The position numbers and the translations under genes were made by a program. Of a stretch of DNA of 64,000 nucleotides, positions 23,910-33,239 are shown piece after piece. Source of the stretch: Fructobacillus evanidus (GTDB lineage: Bacteria; Bacillota; Bacilli; Lactobacillales; Lactobacillaceae); contig NZ_CAUZLM010000005.1 in the NCBI RefSeq assembly GCF_963580165.1, positions 147,503 through 211,502 on the forward strand, in the 5' to 3' direction. The notes under the pieces were generated by a model that was given only the letters and a program-made list of their open reading frames with translations, ran no database searches and was not told the DNA's origin. The first letter of the stretch is position 1, and each line of letters begins with the position of its first letter.

Positions 23910-23993
23910 GTTAACCTCCGTGTGTCGACTACCATCACTTCCTCAGCCAGCAAAAGCGCCAGCTGATTTTTTAAAGCGAAAAATTATCCTAAC

Positions 23994-24767
23994 TCACAAA
24001 CTATTATACGCTACTTCGTCCAAATATAAACCGGCTGCGGGCGCCGTGTAACCCGCTTGCTCACGGTCCTTGGCAGCAATCAACGCTGGAATCGAATCCA
24101 CGGCCCGACGGCCCGTGCCAATTTCCAGCAAAACGCCAACCATAATGCGAATCTGGTTGTACAGGAAGGCGTTCCCCTCGAAAGTAAAGACAAGTTCGTG
24201 TTCATCTTCTTTGACCGCGATTTCGGCTCTGGTGATGGTCCGAACGGTCGTCGCCGTCTGATTCCCAGAGGCAGCAAAGGTGGCAAAGTCATGTTCCCCA
24301 ATCAAATCAGGCAGAGCTTGTTCAATGCGTTTCGGGTCCAAATGCCAATGAAAGTGGCCGGTATAACGGCGCTTAAAGGGATCGACATAGTCTTGCGTCG
24401 AAACCCGATAGTAGTAGCGCTTCTGGTGGGAGGCAAAACGAGCGTGGAAGTCATTTGACACCTGGTCCACCTGCTTAATCAAAATATCTCTGGGCAGGAT
24501 AGTATTCAAACCTTTACGGACGCCCTCGCCCGGAATATTAAAAGGCAGGTCGAAATGAACGACCTGACCATTGGCGTGAACGCCAGTATCGGTCCGTGAG
24601 GCTCCGACAACCTTAATTCGTTCAGCGGGATTCTTGCCCATCTGGTTGACGGCCTTGATTAATTCCCCTTGAACAGTACGGTGGCGTTCCACCCCATTTT
24701 TACTTTGTACTTGAAAGCCTAAAAAATCAGACCCGTCGTAAGCGACAATCGCACGATAACGCGGCAT
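23994..24767 (-). CDS. truA: tRNA pseudouridine(38-40) synthase
   Basis: TruA isomerises uridines 38-40 in the anticodon stem-loop. The 257 residues show the RYRAIVAYDGSDFLGFQ start and the catalytic Asp in GASRTDTGVHANGQV (about residue 58-60), then FLYNQIRIMVG near the C-terminus. It is the last gene of the ecfA1-ecfA2-ecfT-truA run, a conserved order in Lactobacillales. Confidence 0.96.
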   Translation of the reverse strand: MPRYRAIVAYDGSDFLGFQVQSKNGVERHRTVQGELIKAVNQMGKNPAERIKVVGASRTDTGVHANGQVVHFDLPFNIPGEGVRKGLNTILPRDILIKQVDQVSNDFHARFASHQKRYYYRVSTQDYVDPFKRRYTGHFHWHLDPKRIEQALPDLIGEHDFATFAASGNQTATTVRTITRAEIAVKEDEHELVFTFEGNAFLYNQIRIMVGVLLEIGTGRRAVDSIPALIAAKDREQAGYTAPAAGLYLDEVAYNSL

Positions 24768-24794
24768 CGGCGGCTCCCTTCCTGCTAATGTTGT

Positions 24795-25595
24795 TTAATT
24801 GATCCATAGTAATCCGATAAAAAGAAGGACAAAGAGTCCAGTCCCCAAAGCCGCCACTAAGTCTTGTTTGCTAAAAGATAGGACCCGGTACCGTGTCCGG
24901 TTATCCGCAGATTCAAAACCGCGAACTTCCATGGCGTTGGCTAAGTCCAGCGCTCGTTGCAAGGCCCCAATAAAGAGCGGAATCAACAAAGGCAAAACGG
25001 CCTTTGACCTCTTGATAAGTGAACCGGTGGACAGTGACATCCCCCGCGACTTTTGTGCCTTCATCACCTTATCCGTTTCCAGCATCAGCAACGGCACAAA
25101 GCGCAAGGCAATTGAAAGCATCAAGGCCAGTTCAGCAACCGGTACCTTAATCGCCTTCAAGGGCTTTAGAAGCGACTCGATGGCGCTGGCAATGGCCGTT
25201 GGCGGTGTCGTCAGCGTTAGGGCCGTTGACATCAGGACAATCAGCACAAAGCGCAAAACCACATAGAGGGCGTTAATCAAGCCCGGCAACGTAATTTTTA
25301 AAAACTGCCAATGGAACAAGACGGGCGTGCCACCAGTAAAGAAGAGCTGGAGGCAGACAGTAAAGATAATGAGCCACATCACGGGCTTAATCCCCCGCCA
25401 GTAAAGCCCAAGGCTTTGACCCGTTAAGACCAGTGTTAGGGCCAAAAACAAGGTGGCAAGGGCGTAGGCCGGCCAGGTATTGGCAAAAATTAAGAGAAAG
25501 ACATAGACTACTGTGACCAAAATTTTGGTTCTGGGATCAACCCGGTAAAGCCAGGCTTTGCCAGGAATAAATTGACCAATCACGAGGTTATTCAT
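24795..25595 (-). CDS. ecfT: Energy-coupling factor transporter transmembrane protein EcfT
   Basis: EcfT is the shared membrane scaffold of group II ECF vitamin importers; different substrate-binding S components plug into it. GGAGG eight bases before the ATG at 25595 supports 266 residues (MNNLVIGQFIPGKAWLYRVDPRTKI). The coupling motifs near the C-terminus are seen as KAQKSRGMSL and ALDLANAMEVRGF, the two Ala-Arg-Gly helices that touch the ATPases. It is coupled to ecfA2, whose stop overlaps the upstream region. Confidence 0.95.
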   Translation of the reverse strand: MNNLVIGQFIPGKAWLYRVDPRTKILVTVVYVFLLIFANTWPAYALATLFLALTLVLTGQSLGLYWRGIKPVMWLIIFTVCLQLFFTGGTPVLFHWQFLKITLPGLINALYVVLRFVLIVLMSTALTLTTPPTAIASAIESLLKPLKAIKVPVAELALMLSIALRFVPLLMLETDKVMKAQKSRGMSLSTGSLIKRSKAVLPLLIPLFIGALQRALDLANAMEVRGFESADNRTRYRVLSFSKQDLVAALGTGLFVLLFIGLLWIN

Positions 25596-26487
25596 CTCGG
25601 TCACCTCCAGTCAAAGAATTTGGCACGGTTACCTGATTCCAATCGACCTGGCCCTTGATTTGCTCGGCCAAGTCTGCCACTGATTTTGGCAAATGGTCAA
25701 AATGATAACCGTGGTCTTCGAGGTCCTTGGCGAAAGCCACCGGCTCCGGCAAGTCCAAGGCGTGGTCCAAGAACCACTGGCGGTCACGCAAAAAAAGCTG
25801 GTCGGGGGCTTCAATAGCCGCCACACGACCGTCCTGCATCACGACCACTTGGTCTGCGAGCGCTAGCACCTGGTCCATCTGGTGAGAAATCAGGACCACT
25901 GTCTTCTGGGTGGCCTTTAGCTCCTGGAGCAAGTCCAACAGTTCCTCTTGCCCCTTGGGGTCGAGACCGGCCGCTGGTTCATCAAAAACCATGGCCTGCG
26001 GATCCATAGCTAAGACGCCCGCCAGCGCCACTCGGCGCATTTGTCCACCCGAAAGGTCAAAGGGCGAGTGTTGCCAGAATTTTTCCTTCAGCCCAACCTG
26101 AACCAACGCCTTTTTCGCGAGGGCTTCCGCCTCTTCATCGTTTTTGCCAAAGTTTTTGGGGCCATACATGACATCCTCTAAAACTGTGCTAGCAAAGAGC
26201 TGATTTTCCGGAAATTGGAAAACCATCCCCACCTGCGCGCGGACTGGTCCCAACGCCTTTTCCTTGGTCTTACTGGTGACAACTTGGTCGCCAACCACAA
26301 CTTGTCCACCGCTTGGCAACAAGAGCGCGTTCAGATGCTGAACCAAGGTTGACTTGCCCGACCCAGTTTGGCCGACAATGGCGGTAATCTGACCGGGTTC
26401 AACCGTTAAATTAATATCGTCGAGAATCTGCTTCGCATTTTTCCCGGCGCCATAGTGAAAGCTTAATCCTTCAATGTTGATAGCCAT
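25588..26487 (-). CDS. ecfA2: Energy-coupling factor ATPase EcfA2
   Basis: This is the second ATPase of the ECF importer, 299 residues. Walker A is GQTGSGKST (about 39-47), the Q-loop VFQFPENQLFA, the signature LSGGQMRRVALAGVLA and Walker B AMVFDEPAAGLDP. It overlaps ecfA1 by about 25 nt and ends just inside the ecfT leader, so the three are translated together. Confidence 0.96.
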   Translation of the reverse strand: MAINIEGLSFHYGAGKNAKQILDDINLTVEPGQITAIVGQTGSGKSTLVQHLNALLLPSGGQVVVGDQVVTSKTKEKALGPVRAQVGMVFQFPENQLFASTVLEDVMYGPKNFGKNDEEAEALAKKALVQVGLKEKFWQHSPFDLSGGQMRRVALAGVLAMDPQAMVFDEPAAGLDPKGQEELLDLLQELKATQKTVVLISHQMDQVLALADQVVVMQDGRVAAIEAPDQLFLRDRQWFLDHALDLPEPVAFAKDLEDHGYHFDHLPKSVADLAEQIKGQVDWNQVTVPNSLTGGDRDE

Positions 26488-27284
26488 GCTGCCAACTCCT
26501 GCTTCGTTACATACTGGTTGGGGGCCTTTGGCAAGGCCTGGGCCAACTGAGACTCAAACGGTTGGTCTAAGCCAAGCTCTTTGAGTGCCTGTCCCTGGAC
26601 AAAGAGGTCCTGTGGTCGTTCGTCAAAGGCTAACTGACCGTCATTGATGACGACCACGCGGTCTGCCAAGGCAGCCTCCGCCATATCATGGGTGATGACG
26701 ATGAGCGTCAATTGATCCTGATACTGATTTTTCAGGTCCTTTAAAGTCTGCAAAACAGCACTCTTCCCGGCTGGATCAAGCATGGCCGTTGCTTCATCTA
26801 GAATAATCACCTTGGGCTTAAGGGCCAAGACAGATGCCAAAGCGACTCGCTGCTTCTGGCCACCCGAGAGCGTGTGTGGTTCCCGGTCGGCAAAATCAGC
26901 CATCCCCACCTGCTTCAAGGCCGCCTCAATCATCTTCGGCATTTCCTCAGATGGTACCTGGCGGTTTTCCAAACCAAAGGCAACATCATCGGCGACGGTA
27001 GCGCCGACAAACTGGTTATCTGGGTTTTGAAAAACCATCCCCACCTGGGCACGGGCTTCTGCCAGTGTCTCAACGGTCAGTTGCTGACCAAAGATACTAA
27101 TCGTACCACTGTTGGCTTCTAAGAGGCCCAGGATTAGCTTGGCGAGCGTCGATTTCCCCGATCCGTTATGGCCGACAATCGACAGCCATTGGCCCTCTTG
27201 GACTTCGAGGTCAAAATCATGAAAGAGTGGGTCCTGGTCTGGGTACCCATAAGTCAAATTGTTAATTGTAATTGCGTTTGTCAT
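26463..27284 (-). CDS. ecfA1: Energy-coupling factor ATPase EcfA1
   Basis: This is the first ATPase of the ECF importer, 273 residues from MTNAITINNLTYGY. Walker A GHNGSGKST, VFQNPDNQFVGATV, LSGGQKQRVALASVLAL and VIILDEATAMLDP are all present. The start is ambiguous (27284 or 27302); neither has a strong ribosome site. In related genomes it follows rplQ closely; here about 4.5 kb of other genes separate them. Confidence 0.94.
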   Translation of the reverse strand: MTNAITINNLTYGYPDQDPLFHDFDLEVQEGQWLSIVGHNGSGKSTLAKLILGLLEANSGTISIFGQQLTVETLAEARAQVGMVFQNPDNQFVGATVADDVAFGLENRQVPSEEMPKMIEAALKQVGMADFADREPHTLSGGQKQRVALASVLALKPKVIILDEATAMLDPAGKSAVLQTLKDLKNQYQDQLTLIVITHDMAEAALADRVVVINDGQLAFDERPQDLFVQGQALKELGLDQPFESQLAQALPKAPNQYVTKQELAAWLSTLKD

Positions 27285-27302
27285 TATCAAACATTTTACC
27301 AT

Positions 27303-27527
27303 ATTTGTGGGCTAAGGGCCGGTCGCAGTGCCTTGCTTGGCAACAAGTTTGAAACGAACCAATTTTTGTTTGCCTGAGATAGTTGACGAGGGCCACTAAA
27401 AAAGTCGACCAGTATGGTCGACTTGTTATTCAATCCTTAGGCGGCAGCCCTTAAGGTTCTCGTGGGCACCGCAATCCTTAGACCTCGGGCTTAAAAATCC
27501 TCTGCCGGTTCTCGTAAGGCACCGATT
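27303..27527. other. Intergenic region with a terminator and an imperfect duplication
   Basis: Apart from the terminator at 27398-27424, CAATCCTTAG occurs at 27431 and 27472, and GGTTCTCGT..GGCACCG near 27455 and 27508, a degraded duplication of unknown meaning. The ecfA1 promoter must lie here. Confidence 0.45.
27398..27424 (-). terminator. Terminator after the LytTR/DUF3021 locus
   Basis: AAGTCGACC (27402-27410) pairs with GGTCGACTT (27416-27424); on the minus strand six T follow. Confidence 0.85.
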
Positions 27528-27920
27528 TCATTTTGTCTGGGCCTTTTTCAAGGCGGCGTTAATCCGATCCACCTGCGTTTGCTGGTCAACCTTGATAATC
27601 AACCAAATCACCAGGTAGGCAGTCACAAAAATCAACCAAAAGTTCAGGTTTAAGATGCCATGAAAGACACCGGTCAACCGGTCAGTGAGAACGACCAAGG
27701 CAAAGGTGCCCAACAGGTGAATGATAATGGCTGCCAAATAAGATAGACGGTCAATGGTAAAAATCAAGGTTAATAAGCCAATCGCAGCGCTCATCAACAA
27801 AACACCAACGATATCCTTCGTTGTGATTTCAATTGTTTGAGCAGAAACCAGCAGAGCCAGTAAGTAGGTTAACGCACCGTATTCCATACCACGGATCATT
27901 TTTAAGAATATTTTCTTCAT
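27528..27920 (-). CDS. DUF3021-like four-helix membrane protein
   Basis: The 130-residue protein has four hydrophobic segments (about 15-35, 40-60, 65-90 and 95-115) and no catalytic motif. In Bacillota small DUF3021 proteins commonly follow LytTR-type regulators and are thought to restrain them at the membrane. That pairing is exactly seen here: the stop of the LytTR gene is 8 nt upstream of this start. Confidence 0.75.
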   Translation of the reverse strand: MKKIFLKMIRGMEYGALTYLLALLVSAQTIEITTKDIVGVLLMSAAIGLLTLIFTIDRLSYLAAIIIHLLGTFALVVLTDRLTGVFHGILNLNFWLIFVTAYLVIWLIIKVDQQTQVDRINAALKKAQTK

Positions 27921-27928
27921 TTTGTCTC

Positions 27929-28543
27929 CTATAAACCCAAGTGGGCCATCAGGGTCTTCACATAACGCCGGCTGACTAAGGCCTGATTGCCACCAGCCAA
28001 TTCCGCCGTCATATTCCCAGAAAAGCTGTTTGACAGCGATTGCAAGTGGTCAAGGTTGATCACGGCGTGCTTGGAAATTTGGACAAAGTTCGCCTGACCC
28101 ATTCGGTCAACAAAATGTCCTAACCGCTCCTTCGCCAAAACCTGCTGGTTTGTAGTCGTAATGACGAGCTGACCAGCCTCCACATCAATTAAAATCAGGT
28201 CGGCCACCTTCAACAAAATAATTTCATCGGCTGTCTTGACCGAGAGAATACCGGATTGAGCGGTCGTTGCCTGCGCGGCAGAAGGCGTCGAGTGGTCGAC
28301 ACCCTCTGTCAAATTTGATTGTGCCGGCTGGTCCGTGGGCTCCTGTGAATCCGCCGACGTCGATCGGTCAGCCATTACGACAGGCGATTTTAGCGATGCG
28401 TCTGGATTAGACGCTTCTCTCGATTGGTAGCGCCGCAAATAAGCCAACAAGTCGGCCACCTCTTGGTTAGCTTCTACCGCCTCAACCGTGACTTCTACCT
28501 GGTCAGCTTTCATTTGCTGATTTTTACGAAAATGAACTTCCAC
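27929..28543 (-). CDS. LytTR-domain DNA-binding regulator
   Basis: A GTG at 28543 preceded by GGAG (7 nt) gives 204 residues (VEVHFRKNQQMK). The C-terminal 95 residues form the LytTR domain (ILLKVADLILIDVEAGQLVI, then ERLGHFVDRMGQANFVQISKHAVINLDHL and VSRRYVKTL). The middle is a Ser/Thr/Gln-rich linker. No receiver domain is present. It follows the ABC permease gene and is paired with a DUF3021 protein, so it probably regulates the ABC genes. Confidence 0.85.
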   Translation of the reverse strand: MEVHFRKNQQMKADQVEVTVEAVEANQEVADLLAYLRRYQSREASNPDASLKSPVVMADRSTSADSQEPTDQPAQSNLTEGVDHSTPSAAQATTAQSGILSVKTADEIILLKVADLILIDVEAGQLVITTTNQQVLAKERLGHFVDRMGQANFVQISKHAVINLDHLQSLSNSFSGNMTAELAGGNQALVSRRYVKTLMAHLGL

Positions 28544-28562
28544 TAAGCTTCTCCAACAAATT

Positions 28563-29429
28563 TTATTTGGCCTTTGTTCGACCCTCACCACCATGAAGAA
28601 CTTGTGCTAGTAATAAGAGACAACCAATTCCTATTAATCCTAACACAACCAGGTTGCTTTCCAGCCCCGTCAACAAGTGCCCCCATTGGGCCCGAATACC
28701 CATTTCTTGGTCAAAGCTCTTGATGACCGCGCTCTGTCCGGCAAAAGAGGATGAGATTGTCTTGTTCATCAGCACCTGGCGGAAAAGCGTTGCCACGTAA
28801 AAGCTTGGCGTGATCTTCATCAATGTCTGGGCAAAATCAGGTAGGGAGCCGATTGGAATATAACCACCAACCAAAAAGCCACTGGCAGTCCCGACAATCG
28901 TTGCCACCTTTGACAAATTATCGACCGTTTCAATTCGGTTCAGAATCAAGGCATTCATAATCGTCGATAAAACAGCACTTAGCAGCATGACCCAAACAAG
29001 ACCTACCAAGTTTTCAACCGTCAGACTCAGGCCATCAACCATCATAAAGTAAACCGCCATCACTGCAAAAACTGCTACCTGCATCAAGAAGCCCACCACT
29101 GCTGCACTCAAAAGATAGGCTGCCCGGCGGACAATTGGCTTGGTATCCGTCAAGAAGAGGTCCGCACTGACATGGGTCTCCTTGTCCTTCACCAGCTGTG
29201 AGAGGGCCGTCAGCGTCGTTGTGACGCCCGTAATGGCCAGAGTTCCACCAATCAACCAAGTATCAAGGAGCTGATTTTTATGAGGAACACCGGTCCAATC
29301 CGAACTAATGCCCTTCTTCAGGAAAACAATGTAAAGAATAAAGGAAATCAAAGCGCCCATCAAGGACATCACCACGCCACTGCGGTTGCGAAAATATAAT
29401 AATTGGTTTCGTTTCATTAGGGCAAACAT
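28563..29429 (-). CDS. ABC-2 type transporter permease
   Basis: The 288-residue protein has six predicted membrane segments and the ABC-2 layout: one after the N-terminal basic stretch (MFALMKRNQLLYFRNRSG), then pairs separated by a loop with MRIETVDNL-like amphipathic sequence. It shares its first base with the last base of the ATPase gene stop region, showing tight coupling. The family exports drugs, peptides or polymers; the substrate is unknown. Confidence 0.85.
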   Translation of the reverse strand: MFALMKRNQLLYFRNRSGVVMSLMGALISFILYIVFLKKGISSDWTGVPHKNQLLDTWLIGGTLAITGVTTTLTALSQLVKDKETHVSADLFLTDTKPIVRRAAYLLSAAVVGFLMQVAVFAVMAVYFMMVDGLSLTVENLVGLVWVMLLSAVLSTIMNALILNRIETVDNLSKVATIVGTASGFLVGGYIPIGSLPDFAQTLMKITPSFYVATLFRQVLMNKTISSSFAGQSAVIKSFDQEMGIRAQWGHLLTGLESNLVVLGLIGIGCLLLLAQVLHGGEGRTKAK

Positions 29430-30295
29430 TAACGCACCTCCTGCCCGGTTAGGGCGATAAAGGCATCGTCCATTGTGCCTTGTAAATATTCAAAATCAGT
29501 CACGACGTCTTTATTTTGACTCAGCAAGGCAATCACTTCACTAGCCGTTAGTCCCTTGATCAGTAGCTGGCCCTCGCCTTGGTTGCTCTCAAAGTCATAG
29601 CCCTGCCCCAACAACCGTTCTGCTCCATCAGCCTGGACCTCCAAGCGCAATTGACTCGGCGCATACTGATGTTTAATTTCCTTTGAAGACCCACTGGCAA
29701 TCACCTGGCCGTGATCGATGATATAAACTTGATCAGCCTGGTCGGTTTCATCCAAGTAATGCGTCGTCAACACAATCGTTAGCTGGTCTTTTTTCTGCAA
29801 ATCTGCTAACAGGTACCAAATTGCTCGCCTGGTTTGAATATCCAAACCGGTCGTTGGTTCATCTAAGAAAAGAATATCCGGCTTGTTCAGCAATGCCCTG
29901 GCGATATCAACCCGTCGTTTTTGGCCACCGGATAATGTCCCATAACGTTGATTAGCAAAGGCCGTTAGCCCTAAATCATGAATTAAGCTCTCTATTCGGT
30001 CCGCGGGCACTCCCTTGTACTGGGCAGCCCGAATTGCCAGGTTTTCATGAACAGTTAATTCCCCGTCTAGGACACTGTTCTGAAAGACAACACCAATCTT
30101 GGTCTTTTCTGCGTAAACGACTTCTCCACTGGCCGCTTGATCCAAGCCCGTCAGCATCCGCATTGTGGTCGATTTACCGGCTCCATTTGGTCCGAGCAGG
30201 GCCGTTAAAGACCCCTTTTGTATTGATAAGTTAATGTGCTTAACAGCTTCAAAGCTGCCATAGCGTTGACTCAAGTTCATTGCTTTTAAAATCAT
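29429..30295 (-). CDS. ABC-2 type transporter ATP-binding protein
   Basis: GGAGG eight bases upstream sets the start at 30295, giving 288 residues (MILKAMNLSQRYG). Walker A GPNGAGKST, signature LSGGQKRRVDIARAL and Walker B ILFLDEPTTGLD are present. The DrrA-like C-terminal part (about residues 215-288) ends in EYLQGTMDDAFIALTGQEVR, the LE-D-x-F-x-x-L-T-G type end of this class. It is the first gene of the locus ABC - ABC - LytTR - DUF3021. Confidence 0.92.
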   Translation of the reverse strand: MILKAMNLSQRYGSFEAVKHINLSIQKGSLTALLGPNGAGKSTTMRMLTGLDQAASGEVVYAEKTKIGVVFQNSVLDGELTVHENLAIRAAQYKGVPADRIESLIHDLGLTAFANQRYGTLSGGQKRRVDIARALLNKPDILFLDEPTTGLDIQTRRAIWYLLADLQKKDQLTIVLTTHYLDETDQADQVYIIDHGQVIASGSSKEIKHQYAPSQLRLEVQADGAERLLGQGYDFESNQGEGQLLIKGLTASEVIALLSQNKDVVTDFEYLQGTMDDAFIALTGQEVR

Positions 30296-30499
30296 CTGTC
30301 TCTCCTCCAACGTCTTTATTCTAACCATATCTTGGTTTGATGTCTCGCACTCTCCGCTAAGCGGTTTGGTTTTGACCCCAAGCGGTTAAAAAATCAGTAG
30401 AGTTAACAGTTTTCTCGCTGATTTTTGAATATTTTTTGAATTAATTCTAATTCATGTCATCACATTCCACATTATCTGCATTTTTATAAAAAACCTGTG

Positions 30500-30505
30500 T
30501 ATAAT
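30500..30505 (+). promoter_or_regulatory. Extended -10 promoter element of the NADH dehydrogenase gene
   Basis: TATAAT preceded by TG (TGTGTATAAT) lies 32 bases before the ATG. The -35 region is poor, as is usual for extended -10 promoters. Just upstream, an AAATCAG and a CTGATTT form a spaced inverted pair (30391 and 30418). Confidence 0.65.
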
Positions 30506-30537
30506 AGGTTGAAATAGAGGAAAAAAGGGATTCATGA

Positions 30538-31761
30538 ATGTCCAAAAAAACCATTGCAATCGTCGGAGCAGGATTATCTGGCGTTTACATTGCTAAGCGG
30601 TTAGCCCGCAAACTTCGCAGAACTGACCACCAGATTCTGCTTTTTAATGATGACAGCGACGCAATGACCTTACAAAGCGTCTTACCACAGCTCGCCGTCA
30701 ATACTGTTCCCGTCGAAAGCGCTCGGTACGATCTTTACCAACTTTTTAAAGGCGACAAAAACGTCACCTTTATTAACCAGCGGGTTGACGACATCAACTT
30801 TAACCATCGCCTGTTGATGACTAAGAAAAATGATTACCACTATGACTATCTGATCTTAACAACCGGTAGTATTGGTTCTGCCTTTGGTATTCCAGGTGTT
30901 GTCGAGCACGCCATATTGTTTAACTCATTTGATGGGGCATTGGCGGTTCGAGCTGATTTAGAGGAATTTTTGGAACAGCAAAAAACCAATCCTGAAAAAA
31001 GCCTCAACATTACAGTGGTTGGCGGTGGCCCAAGTGGGGTTGAGTTAATGGCCGAATTAGCCAGCTTTAAAAACCATCACCAAATTGATCCAACACGAAT
31101 TACATTAACCCTGGTTAATGCCAGTCAAGTTCTCCTCCCTGCCTTAACGGAACCTGAGTTAAGTCAAAAAGCGAAAGACTTTTTGACCAAACGTGGTGTT
31201 GAGGTCTTAAATGATACGCGAGTATTGGGGATGACCAAGCACCGCCTGACCTTGCTGGACGGACAGCAACTATTAACCGACAAGGTCTATTGGGCAACTG
31301 GTTTACAAGTTGAGCCAATGGCTAATCGTTGGGGAATTGCCATCAATGACCATGGACAACTAACTGTCGATAAGCACTTCCGTGTCCTGACAGAAGAAGG
31401 TATACCGCTATCAAACGTCTTTGCGGCCGGTAACATTGCTGCCTTCACCCAAAATAATCAGGAGGGACTGCCACAATTAGCGCTGGCAGCCGAATACGCG
31501 GGTAATATCATTATCAATAGACTGATTTACCAATTAGGATTAGCTAAGGACCATGGCAAAAGCGCCAAGGAGCAAAAGAATCCTGGCTATTTTGTTTCCC
31601 TTGGTAAAAACTACGGTCTTTCAAATGCCTATGGTCGCAATGGTTCTGCGGGACTTTTTGCTCGCTGGGCGAAGCATGCCATTAACCTATCCTTTTTCGC
31701 TGGAATTGGGTCTGCTTATGGCTTCTTCCGTTACTTCCGTTACGGGCGTCCTAAGCATTAA
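30538..31761 (+). CDS. Type II NADH dehydrogenase-like FAD/NAD(P) oxidoreductase
   Basis: The protein has 407 residues with two Rossmann folds: an N-terminal FAD site IAIVGAGLSGVYIAKRL (about 6-22) and an NADH site ITVVGGGPSGVELMAELA (about 159-176). LTTGSIGSAF and the late VFAAGNIAA (FAD) follow the NDH-2 pattern. The C-terminal segment from about 375 could be an amphipathic membrane anchor. It transfers electrons from NADH to quinone or another acceptor; a respiratory role needs menaquinone and is not shown here. It is alone on the plus strand and converges on rplQ. Confidence 0.82.
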   Translation: MSKKTIAIVGAGLSGVYIAKRLARKLRRTDHQILLFNDDSDAMTLQSVLPQLAVNTVPVESARYDLYQLFKGDKNVTFINQRVDDINFNHRLLMTKKNDYHYDYLILTTGSIGSAFGIPGVVEHAILFNSFDGALAVRADLEEFLEQQKTNPEKSLNITVVGGGPSGVELMAELASFKNHHQIDPTRITLTLVNASQVLLPALTEPELSQKAKDFLTKRGVEVLNDTRVLGMTKHRLTLLDGQQLLTDKVYWATGLQVEPMANRWGIAINDHGQLTVDKHFRVLTEEGIPLSNVFAAGNIAAFTQNNQEGLPQLALAAEYAGNIIINRLIYQLGLAKDHGKSAKEQKNPGYFVSLGKNYGLSNAYGRNGSAGLFARWAKHAINLSFFAGIGSAYGFFRYFRYGRPKH

Positions 31762-31779
31762 TTAACTTCATGACAAACA

Positions 31780-31815
31780 AAAAAGCTCGAAACCAATTAA
31801 GGTTTCGAGCTTTTT
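31780..31815. terminator. Bidirectional terminator between the dehydrogenase and rplQ
   Basis: AAAGCTCGAAACC pairs with GGTTTCGAGCTTT around AATTAA, with A/T runs on both sides. It ends both the plus-strand gene and the long ribosomal operon. Confidence 0.92.
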
Positions 31816-31828
31816 GCTTATCGAGAAA

Positions 31829-32212
31829 TTAGTCAACTAACTCCAAGATAACCATTTGTGCAGCGTCGCCACGACGTTGAACAGTCTTTAAGATGCGAGT
31901 GTAACCACCATTACGTTCTGCAAAACGTGGTGACACTTCTTCAAACAACTTTTGCAAAGCAGTTTGTACGCGAATGTTGTCGCCATCTTCCTTGACATCA
32001 GCAACTTCGTTACGCACGAACTTAGCAGCCTTACGACGGGCAGCCAAATCAGCATGCTTACCAAGCGTGATCATCTTGTCAGCTGTCTTGCGAACTTCCT
32101 TGGCACGGGCTTCAGTAGTTTGAATCCGACCATTGATCAACAAGTCAGTAGTCAAGTCACGCAACATTGCCTTACGTTGTGATGAAGTACGGCCTAGCTT
32201 ACGGTATGACAT
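31829..32212 (-). CDS. rplQ: 50S ribosomal protein L17
   Basis: L17 (127 residues) lies near the exit-tunnel side of the large subunit. The start MSYRKLGRTSSQRKAMLRDL and the middle TTEARAKEVRKTADKMITL are typical. The final gene of the S10-spc-alpha cluster, it follows rpoA and ends at a bidirectional terminator. Confidence 0.97.
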   Translation of the reverse strand: MSYRKLGRTSSQRKAMLRDLTTDLLINGRIQTTEARAKEVRKTADKMITLGKHADLAARRKAAKFVRNEVADVKEDGDNIRVQTALQKLFEEVSPRFAERNGGYTRILKTVQRRGDAAQMVILELVD

Positions 32213-32248
32213 CGGTTAATCCTCCTTTTTCTAAACTTTTGATGAATA

Positions 32249-33193
32249 TTAATCTTCTTGACGGAAGCCTAAGCCCATTTCGGTCAACTTCTCTTGAATT
32301 TCGTCTAATGACTTACGTCCTAAGTTACGGACCTTCATCATGTCGGCTTCTGAGCGATCAGTCAACTCTTCAATCGTGTTGATTCCTGCTCGCTTCAAGC
32401 AGTTGTATGAACGAACGGACAAGTCCAAGTCTTCGATTGGAGCGGCATCAGCTGCAGTACTTGTAGCCTTTTCCGTTTCAACCATGACTTTAGTCTCTTG
32501 GGCAACAGGGGAAATATCCGTGAACAAGTTCAAGTGTTCTGTTAGAATCTTTGAACCAAGACTCAAAGCATCACTTGGCTTGATTGAACCATTAGTCCAA
32601 ACTTCCATGGTCAGCTTATCGTAATCGTCGCGAGAACCAACACGCTTGTTTTCAACGTGGTAGTTAACTCGTTCGATTGGTGTATAAATCGAATCAACCG
32701 TTAAAACACCGATTGGCATTTCATCACGTAATTGCTTGTTTTCTTCAGCTGAAGAATAACCCCGACCCTTTACAGCCGTAACGGTCATGTGTAATGACTT
32801 TCCAGCTGCCAAAGTTGCAATATGCAAATCTGGGTTCAAGACTTCAATGTCAGCTGATCCTGTCAAATCAGCTGCAGTAACGTCCTTTGGTCCTTGAACA
32901 TCAATTTCCAAAGCGTGCTCTTCAGCTGAGTCCGTAGCGAAAACAACTTTTTTCAAGTTCAAAATCAACTGGGTCACGTCTTCTACGACACCATCAACGG
33001 TTGAGAATTCGTGGACCACACCGTCGATTTGGACTGTGTTGACCGCTACGCCAGGAAGCGATGATAGCAAGACACGACGAAGGGAGTTACCCAAAGTCGT
33101 ACCATAGCCACGCTCCAGAGGTTCCACGATGAACTTACCGTAGTTGGCATCCTCTTCGATGTTATGAATATCTGGCTTTTCAAATTCAATCAT
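32249..33193 (-). CDS. rpoA: RNA polymerase alpha subunit
   Basis: The alpha subunit (314 residues) seeds polymerase assembly. The N-terminal domain shows EPLERGYGTTLGNSLRRVLLSSLPG (about 24-48). A linker precedes the C-terminal DNA- and activator-binding domain (LSVRSYNCLKRAGINTIEEL, LGRKSLDEI). The position between rpsK and rplQ is canonical. Confidence 0.98.
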   Translation of the reverse strand: MIEFEKPDIHNIEEDANYGKFIVEPLERGYGTTLGNSLRRVLLSSLPGVAVNTVQIDGVVHEFSTVDGVVEDVTQLILNLKKVVFATDSAEEHALEIDVQGPKDVTAADLTGSADIEVLNPDLHIATLAAGKSLHMTVTAVKGRGYSSAEENKQLRDEMPIGVLTVDSIYTPIERVNYHVENKRVGSRDDYDKLTMEVWTNGSIKPSDALSLGSKILTEHLNLFTDISPVAQETKVMVETEKATSTAADAAPIEDLDLSVRSYNCLKRAGINTIEELTDRSEADMMKVRNLGRKSLDEIQEKLTEMGLGFRQED

Positions 33194-33239
33194 CTGTTAA
33201 CTCTAACCCCCTCTTTCAAAGCAAGCGCAATGAAATTAA

